This document shows positions 58,620 through 64,000 of a DNA stretch of 64,000 bases, one piece after another. The notes beneath the pieces were generated by a model, which saw only the letters and a program-made list of their open reading frames with translations, was not told where the DNA came from and did not search any database. Positions within the stretch are counted from its first letter, which is position 1; the number at the start of each line of letters is the position of its first letter. A program made the translations under genes and the position numbers. The DNA is from Halothiobacillus sp. (lineage in GTDB: Bacteria; Pseudomonadota; Gammaproteobacteria; Halothiobacillales; Halothiobacillaceae), in the NCBI GenBank assembly GCA_016278265.1, contig JADQCE010000002.1, positions 558,001-622,000 of the forward strand. Direction: 5' to 3'.

Positions 58620-59152
58620 GATTCTGCCCCCGGGGTTGATGAGGAACGCGCGGTGCGCTGGTCGGGCTGGCCGAAGATCCGCATCAGGCGCGACTCGTAG
58701 CGCTGCTTGATCCCGGCGATCTCCTCGCTCAGGTCATCGGCGTGCAGGGCATGCACCCACAGCCGGCTCTGGTCGGGGCTGATCCGGCAGGAAACCGTCC
58801 CCGGCGTGAGCGTGATGGTCGCTGCGAGGATGCTCACTGGCAGCGGCCCCTGCAGGTCGAGTTCCATCTCGAACAGTTGCGAGCGCAACGCGCGGTTGGG
58901 GCCAAGTACCTGGCGGGCGACGACGAAATTGGCGCGGATGATGTCGACCACCACGATGCCCACATAGCCCAGCAGCGCGACGGGGCTTTTTACCCCGGCG
59001 CGGATCTCCCAGAAGCGATGCGTGATCCAGGGGATCACCAGCGCGACGATCGCGCCCATGACGATCGTGCCGGGATGGATGCTGTTGTTGATCACCAGCC
59101 AGCTGATCAACAGGACCAGGCTGAGCAGCGGTTGAGGCAGGATGCGACGCAT
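58616..59152 (-). CDS. mrpE: Mrp-type Na+/H+ antiporter subunit E
   Basis: 178 residues; N-terminal two transmembrane segments then the MrpE domain (VSILAATITLTPGTVSCRISPDQSRLWVHALHADDL). Abuts mrpD with no spacing. Confidence 0.92.
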   Translation of the reverse strand: MRRILPQPLLSLVLLISWLVINNSIHPGTIVMGAIVALVIPWITHRFWEIRAGVKSPVALLGYVGIVVVDIIRANFVVARQVLGPNRALRSQLFEMELDLQGPLPVSILAATITLTPGTVSCRISPDQSRLWVHALHADDLSEEIAGIKQRYESRLMRIFGQPDQRTARSSSTPGAES

Positions 59153-60772
59153 TTAGTGTTTACCTCCCTCGTAATCCGGGTAATCCTGGCCGAACTTGCC
59201 CGGGGCGGTCTCCGGCAACAGGATGCCGTCAGGCATCACCGCCTCCAGGTAACCCGACGGCGTCGTGATCTGCACGGCCGTCGTCTCCAGCCAGTCGGAT
59301 AGCGGCTGGGCACCCACCACCATCACGGTGGCGATCGCGAGCGGTGCGATGCTCAGGGCCAGACCCGGCATGGGCGTGCGCGCGTCACGCGGGGTGGAGT
59401 GAGCCGGGTGACCCGGTGTGGCCTGCGACTGATAGAACAGTCGGCTGCCCGTGCGCGCCAGGGCGATCACCATGATCAAGCCGCTGATCAATACTACGGC
59501 GAAGATCGGTGCCATCAGCGGGCTCTCGACCGCGGCGGCCAGGATCATCACCTTGCCGAAGAAGCCGGTCAGCGGCGGCAGGCCGGCCATGGCGATCGCG
59601 TAGGCGAAGAACAGCGACCCCACGAGAACCGCGTGCGGCATGGGCGGCGCGGCCTCGATGCCGTCGCCCGCCTCGGGGCGGTGGCGCATCAGCAGCCCGG
59701 CGAGCAGGAAGAACCCGGCGGAGAGCACCGTGGTGTGGATCCAGTAATAGAGTGCGCCGCTGATCGCGAGTTCGCGCTCCGAGCCGGTCACCAGGCCCAG
59801 GGCGATCAGGATGGTGCCCACCGAGGCCACGATCAGGTAGGCCACCTGGCGGCGGAGAGTGCGCCCGGCCACCACGCCCAGTGCCGCGAGCAGCAGGGTG
59901 ATCAGGCCCAGCCACAACAGCCAGGGCGCGATCAGCGCGGTGGTCTCGACCAGCCCGCCGATTGTGTTGCCCGACAGCATGACCGAGTCGACCCGCAGCA
60001 CCGAGTAAAGCCCCACCTTGGTCATGATCGCGAACAGGGCGGCCACCGGGATCGAGGCGTAGCCATAGGCCCCGGGCAGCCAGAGGTACAACGGAAAGGC
60101 CGCGCCCTTGATCAGGAACACCGTGAACAGCAGGAAGATCGCCGTGGTGACGATCGGCACCGCGTCCGGGGCGATCTGGGGCAGCTTGAGCGTGATGTCG
60201 GCGAGATTCAGGCTGCCGACGGTGCCGTACAGCGCGCCGACCGCGAACAGGAACAGCGTCGAGCCGATCAGGTTGACCACCACGTAGTGAAAGCCCGCCC
60301 GGGTGCGCTTGCGACCGTTGCCGTGCAGCAGCAGGCCGTAGGAGGCCAGCAGCAGCACCTCGAAGAACACGAACAGGTTGAACAGGTCACCGGTGAGGAA
60401 CGCGCCATTCAGGCCGAACAACTGCGCCTGGAACAGGGCGTGAAAGTGCGGGCCGGCACTGTCCTCGTCGCGGCGCACCGCGTAGAGCAAGGACAGCATC
60501 GCGATGATCGAGGTGAGCACCACCATCAGGCCGGACAATCGGTCGAATACCCAGACGATGCCGAAGGGCGCGGCCCAGCTGCCCAGCTCGATCACCTGCG
60601 GAGTGTCGCCCTGACCGCCGAGCAACAGCCCGACGCTCACGACCAGCAACACGGCCACGCCGGCCAGGCTGATGCCGCGCGACAGGCCGGGCGCCCGCCT
60701 GCCGGTCATGGCGAGGACCGCCGCCAGGGCGACCGGCAGCAGGACCAGCAGGGTAATCAGGTTGGCGGTCAT
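59153..60772 (-). CDS. mrpD: Mrp-type Na+/H+ antiporter subunit D
   Basis: 539 residues, about 14 transmembrane helices, homologous to the proton-pumping NuoM/N subunits. LLASYGLLLHGNGRKRTRAGFHYVVVNLIGSTLFLFAVG and IKGAAFPLYLWLPGAYGYASIPVAALFAIMTKVGLYSVLR hold the conserved lysine and glutamate of the channel. Overlaps mrpC by four bases. Confidence 0.94.
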   Translation of the reverse strand: MTANLITLLVLLPVALAAVLAMTGRRAPGLSRGISLAGVAVLLVVSVGLLLGGQGDTPQVIELGSWAAPFGIVWVFDRLSGLMVVLTSIIAMLSLLYAVRRDEDSAGPHFHALFQAQLFGLNGAFLTGDLFNLFVFFEVLLLASYGLLLHGNGRKRTRAGFHYVVVNLIGSTLFLFAVGALYGTVGSLNLADITLKLPQIAPDAVPIVTTAIFLLFTVFLIKGAAFPLYLWLPGAYGYASIPVAALFAIMTKVGLYSVLRVDSVMLSGNTIGGLVETTALIAPWLLWLGLITLLLAALGVVAGRTLRRQVAYLIVASVGTILIALGLVTGSERELAISGALYYWIHTTVLSAGFFLLAGLLMRHRPEAGDGIEAAPPMPHAVLVGSLFFAYAIAMAGLPPLTGFFGKVMILAAAVESPLMAPIFAVVLISGLIMVIALARTGSRLFYQSQATPGHPAHSTPRDARTPMPGLALSIAPLAIATVMVVGAQPLSDWLETTAVQITTPSGYLEAVMPDGILLPETAPGKFGQDYPDYEGGKH

Positions 60773-61140
60773 GCGCGCGGCTCCCTTCGGCGGTCGATCA
60801 CCCGGTCGGCCTGCGGGATGTGCGTGCCGTCGACATGGTCGTTGCCCAGCGCGGCGCGGGCCTTGAGGGCCAGCACGATGACGAAGGCGGTCATGGCGAA
60901 CGCGATCACGATGGCGGTCAGTACCAGTGCCTGGGGCAGGGGATCGGCGGACTGCTCGGTGGCGCCCACCACGGCCGGCGCGGCGGTGTGCAGCCGGCCC
61001 ATGGTGAACAGGAACAGGTTGACGCCGTAGGACATCAGGGTCAGACCCAGAACCACCGGGAACGTCTGGGCGCGCAGCACCAGGTACACGCCGGCCCCGG
61101 TGAGCACGCCGATCAGTAGGGAAATGGCCAGGTTGGTCAT
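60769..61140 (-). CDS. mrpC: Mrp-type Na+/H+ antiporter subunit C
   Basis: 123 residues, three helices, NuoK-like. [36 protein letters not shown] and [28 protein letters not shown] are typical. Overlaps the mrpA/B gene by four bases. Confidence 0.94.
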   Translation of the reverse strand: MTNLAISLLIGVLTGAGVYLVLRAQTFPVVLGLTLMSYGVNLFLFTMGRLHTAAPAVVGATEQSADPLPQALVLTAIVIAFAMTAFVIVLALKARAALGNDHVDGTHIPQADRVIDRRREPRA

Positions 61141-64000
61141 GCGTCTCTCCCCCCGCGGGTCGGGTTGCTGGCGGGGCTTGCTTCGATGGATGCGTAGTCG
61201 GGGTGCTCGACCGCGTGATCGGTCAGGCGGCCGAGGTTGAGCAGGATCAGCATGGTCGAGCCGACCACCACCAGGAACACGCCCAGGTCGAAGGCGATGG
61301 CCGAGGCCAGGTGGATCTCGCCGACTACCGGCAGCGTGAAGTGCCAGGTCGCCGAGGTGAGGAACGGCACGCCCACGATCGTGGCAACCAGCCCGGTGCC
61401 CAGTGCGATCAGGATCCCCGCCCCGATGATGCCGTGGATCGGCAGGTGCAGCTTGCGCTCGGCGGTCTCGATGCCGTTGGCCATGTACTGCGCGACCAGG
61501 GCGCCGGCCACGATCAACCCGGCGATGAAGCCACCGCCCGGCTCGTTGTGCCCGCGCAGGAAGACGTAGACGCCGAACAGCAGGGTGAGCGGCAGGATGA
61601 TCTGCGTGAAGGTGCGCAGCATCAGCGGGTGCGGATCATCGCTCCAGGCGCGTCCGAACGGGTCGCGCCGCGACGAGGGCAGCGACAGGTTGTGCAGCAT
61701 GGCGAAGATGCCCAGCGCGGCCAATGCCAGCACCGTGATCTCGCCGAAGGTGTCGTAACCGCGGAAGTCGACCAGGATCACGTTGACCACGTTATGGCCC
61801 CCGCCGCCGGGCACGGAATGCTCCAGGAAATAGCCCGAGATGGTCTCGAACGGCCGGCTGATGATCGCGTAGGTCAGCGCCGCAATGCCGCCGCCGATCA
61901 CCGTCGCGATCCCGGCATCACGCCAGCGGCGGGCAGGCGAAGAGAGCTTGCGGCTCTGCTGCGGCAGGTAGAACAGCGCCAGTAGCAAGAGGATCATGGT
62001 CACCACCTCGACCGACAGCTGCGTCATGGCGAGATCCGGTGCCGAGAAGCGCGCGAAGATCATCGCGACGCCCAGCCCGACCACGCTCATGGTGATCAGC
62101 GCGAACAGGCGCTGGCGGTGACCGATCACGGTGACCAGGGCGGCGACGATGATCAGCAACATGCCCAGCCAGGTCACCCAGTCGCCGCTGTCCTCGACCG
62201 TGCCGCGGTCCAGGGCCGCTTGCACACCCGGGAGACCAACGGTCTGGATGTAGCCGACCAGTCCGGCGATCAGCGAGAAGACCAGCGTGAGGATCACGAT
62301 TCGGCCCAGTCGACCGTTGTCCAGCCCGCCCGTGACGCCCGATCCGGTGCGCATCAGCAGCTCCATGAGGCGGTTGTAGACCGAGCGCGCGTCGAGATGT
62401 GCCAGCGAACGGGCATGCCAGCGGAAGATCGGCGCGCGGTTCAGGTAGAGCAGCAAGCCGCCGATTAGGGCGATCGCGCTCATCAGCAGCGGCAGGTTGA
62501 AGCCGTGCCATAGCGCCAGGCTGTACTCGGGCGGCTCGGCCTGCAGCACACCGGTGACGGCCACGTGCAGCAGCGGGCCGACCACGAGCGCCGGGAGAAT
62601 GCCCACGGCGAGACAAAGCACGACGAGCAGATCGATCGGGCGCTTCATCATGCCGCGTGGCTCGTGCGGCTTTTTCGGCAGGTCGCCGTCGGGCTTGCCA
62701 AAGAAGGTGTCGTGCACGAAGCGCAGCGAATAGGCCACCGACAGCAAACCACCCAGCGAGACCAGGATCGGCAGCAGCCACACCGGCCCGATGTCGCCGG
62801 CGACCCGCACCGACTCGGTGAAGAACATTTCCTTGGAGAGAAAGCCGTTGAACAGCGGCACGCCGGCCATCGCCATCGCCGCGATCATGCCCAGCGCGGC
62901 GGTGTGTGGCATGTACTTGACCAATCCGCCCAGGCGACGCATGTCGCGGGTGCCGGTCTCGTGGTCGACGATGCCGGCGACCATGAACAGGCTCGCCTTG
63001 AAGGTGGCGTGGTTGATGATGTGGAAGATGCCCGCCACGGCGGCCAGTGGCGTACCGAAACCGAACAAGAGCGTGATCAGGCCTAGGTGACTGATGGTCG
63101 AGTAGGCCAGCAGCCCCTTGAGGTCATGCCGGAACAGCGCGGTATAGGCGCCCAGCAGGAAGGTGATCAGGCCCGCGGTGGAGACGATGATCACCCACAG
63201 CTCCGTGCCGGCCAGCGCCGGGAAGAAGCGCGCCAGCAGGAAGATGCCGGCCTTGACCATCGTCGCCGAGTGCAGGTAGGCCGACACCGGCGTCGGCGCG
63301 GCCATGGCGTTGGGCAGCCAGAAGTGGAACGGGAACTGCGCGGATTTCGTGAACACGCCCAGCAGGATCAGGATCAGTGCCGGGGCATAGAGGTCGTGGT
63401 TCTTGATCAGCTCGCCGGACGCCAGCACATCGGTCAGCTCGTAGGAGCCGACGATGTGACCGAGAATCAGCACGCCGCCGAGCAGGGCCAGCCCGCCGGC
63501 CCCGGTGATCGCCAATGCCAGGCGCGCGCCGTAGCGGGCCTCCTTGCGATGCTGCCAGTAACTGATCAGCAGGAAGGAGGCCAGCGACGTGAGCTCCCAG
63601 AAGATGACCAGGTTGATCATGTTCTCGGAGAGCACCACGCCCAGCATCGAGCCCATGAACATCATCATGTAGGCGAAAAAGCGTCCCATCGAATCGTTGG
63701 GCGACAGGTAGTAGCGGGCGTAGACGACGATCAGCAGGCCGATCACCAGGATCAGCCCGGTGAACAGCAGCGACAGGCCATCGAGGCGGAAACCGAAGGA
63801 CAGCCCGGCGGCCTCGATCCAGGCATGCGAGGTGGCCACGGGCATCTGGCCGACGTGTAGAGCGACCAGCCAGGAGAAGAGCGCCAGGGCAGCCAGCGTG
63901 GCACCACCGGCCACCCAGGCAGCCGCATAACGGTTGATGCGGGCGCTCCAGGCCGCCAATGGGGCGGCCAGGAACGGCAGCAAGACGACTGCGGCCAAGA
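61137..64000 (-). CDS. mrpA: Mrp-type Na+/H+ antiporter fused subunits A and B (start cut off)
   Basis: At least 953 residues. The frame is open at the window edge; the first visible residues ([17 protein letters not shown]) are almost the usual N-terminus, so only a few codons are missing. NuoL-like channel ([63 protein letters not shown]) covers the first two thirds. The C-terminal 150 residues are MrpB-like ([27 protein letters not shown]). This A/B fusion is the usual form in many proteobacteria. Confidence 0.93.
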   Translation of the reverse strand, partial: LAAVVLLPFLAAPLAAWSARINRYAAAWVAGGATLAALALFSWLVALHVGQMPVATSHAWIEAAGLSFGFRLDGLSLLFTGLILVIGLLIVVYARYYLSPNDSMGRFFAYMMMFMGSMLGVVLSENMINLVIFWELTSLASFLLISYWQHRKEARYGARLALAITGAGGLALLGGVLILGHIVGSYELTDVLASGELIKNHDLYAPALILILLGVFTKSAQFPFHFWLPNAMAAPTPVSAYLHSATMVKAGIFLLARFFPALAGTELWVIIVSTAGLITFLLGAYTALFRHDLKGLLAYSTISHLGLITLLFGFGTPLAAVAGIFHIINHATFKASLFMVAGIVDHETGTRDMRRLGGLVKYMPHTAALGMIAAMAMAGVPLFNGFLSKEMFFTESVRVAGDIGPVWLLPILVSLGGLLSVAYSLRFVHDTFFGKPDGDLPKKPHEPRGMMKRPIDLLVVLCLAVGILPALVVGPLLHVAVTGVLQAEPPEYSLALWHGFNLPLLMSAIALIGGLLLYLNRAPIFRWHARSLAHLDARSVYNRLMELLMRTGSGVTGGLDNGRLGRIVILTLVFSLIAGLVGYIQTVGLPGVQAALDRGTVEDSGDWVTWLGMLLIIVAALVTVIGHRQRLFALITMSVVGLGVAMIFARFSAPDLAMTQLSVEVVTMILLLLALFYLPQQSRKLSSPARRWRDAGIATVIGGGIAALTYAIISRPFETISGYFLEHSVPGGGGHNVVNVILVDFRGYDTFGEITVLALAALGIFAMLHNLSLPSSRRDPFGRAWSDDPHPLMLRTFTQIILPLTLLFGVYVFLRGHNEPGGGFIAGLIVAGALVAQYMANGIETAERKLHLPIHGIIGAGILIALGTGLVATIVGVPFLTSATWHFTLPVVGEIHLASAIAFDLGVFLVVVGSTMLILLNLGRLTDHAVEHPDYASIEASPASNPTRGGRDA

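Overview
The window is a GC-rich, gene-dense chromosomal segment from a Gram-negative bacterium, most likely a chemolithoautotrophic gammaproteobacterium. Three things suggest this: a cbbQ-cbbO pair (RubisCO activation) at the left edge, a full set of LPS and outer-membrane genes (lptE, msbA, lpxK, kdsB), and gammaproteobacterial gene orders such as leuS-lptE-holA, maf-rng-yhdP and exbB-exbD-lpxK-trm112-kdsB. A multi-subunit Mrp Na+/H+ antiporter at the right edge fits a saline or alkaline habitat. A Halothiobacillaceae/Guyparkeria-like organism would fit, but this is inference; no rRNA or other phylogenetic marker was compared.

Layout. 1-4.6 kb: end of cbbQ, cbbO, a ribosome hibernation-type protein, a decayed CBS-domain gene with a 9-bp tandem repeat, and a zinc-ribbon protein. 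4.8-12.6 kb: leuS-lptE-holA, proA-nadD, rsfS-rlmH and maf. 12.6-21.9 kb: rng-yhdP-nitrilase, a DAHP synthase and an overlapping DUF4139 exported protein. 22-26.8 kb: envelope operon exbB-exbD-msbA-lpxK-trm112-kdsB. 26.8-30 kb: a small membrane protein, a cupin, a DUF2288 protein, repeat copy A, an Old Yellow Enzyme and a secreted GlcG-type protein. 30.2-30.7 kb: tRNA-Asn, tRNA-Arg and two nearly identical tRNA-Glu. 31-37.3 kb: stand-alone LigD phosphoesterase and polymerase domains, a META+MliC exported protein, nudF, a 139-bp inverted-repeat element and acnB. 37.3-38.2 kb: remnants of a CBS-EAL signalling gene. 38.3-45.7 kb: cfa, a PilB/GspE ATPase, a copper-type P-ATPase and nth. 45.7-49.98 kb: repeat copy B, cobalamin adenosyltransferase, YihY, thiD and YqcC. 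50-57.9 kb: metZ, a FlgT-like protein, an ArnT-like transferase, repeat copy C, gltX and a PAS sensor with no recognised output domain. 58-64 kb: mrpG-F-E-D-C and fused mrpA/B on the minus strand, the last running off the window.

Most genes are core housekeeping. The most unusual structure is a family of three noncoding repeats of about 270 bp (27943-28210, 45715-45981, 53971-54243). Each has long terminal inverted repeats enclosing two large stem-loop arms, each arm carrying a further small hairpin. Copies differ at paired positions in ways that keep the pairing, which suggests a selected DNA or RNA fold or a non-autonomous mobile element. All three lie 45-90 bases upstream of a plus-strand gene (nemA, a membrane protein gene, gltX). 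Copy C is preceded by a solitary inverted end that supplies the last codons and the stop of the ArnT-like gene. A second, unrelated 139-bp inverted-repeat element lies 35 bases upstream of acnB. Two degraded CBS-domain signalling genes, a T9 tract in cfa and a perfect 10-bp hairpin before the DAHP synthase gene are further points of interest.
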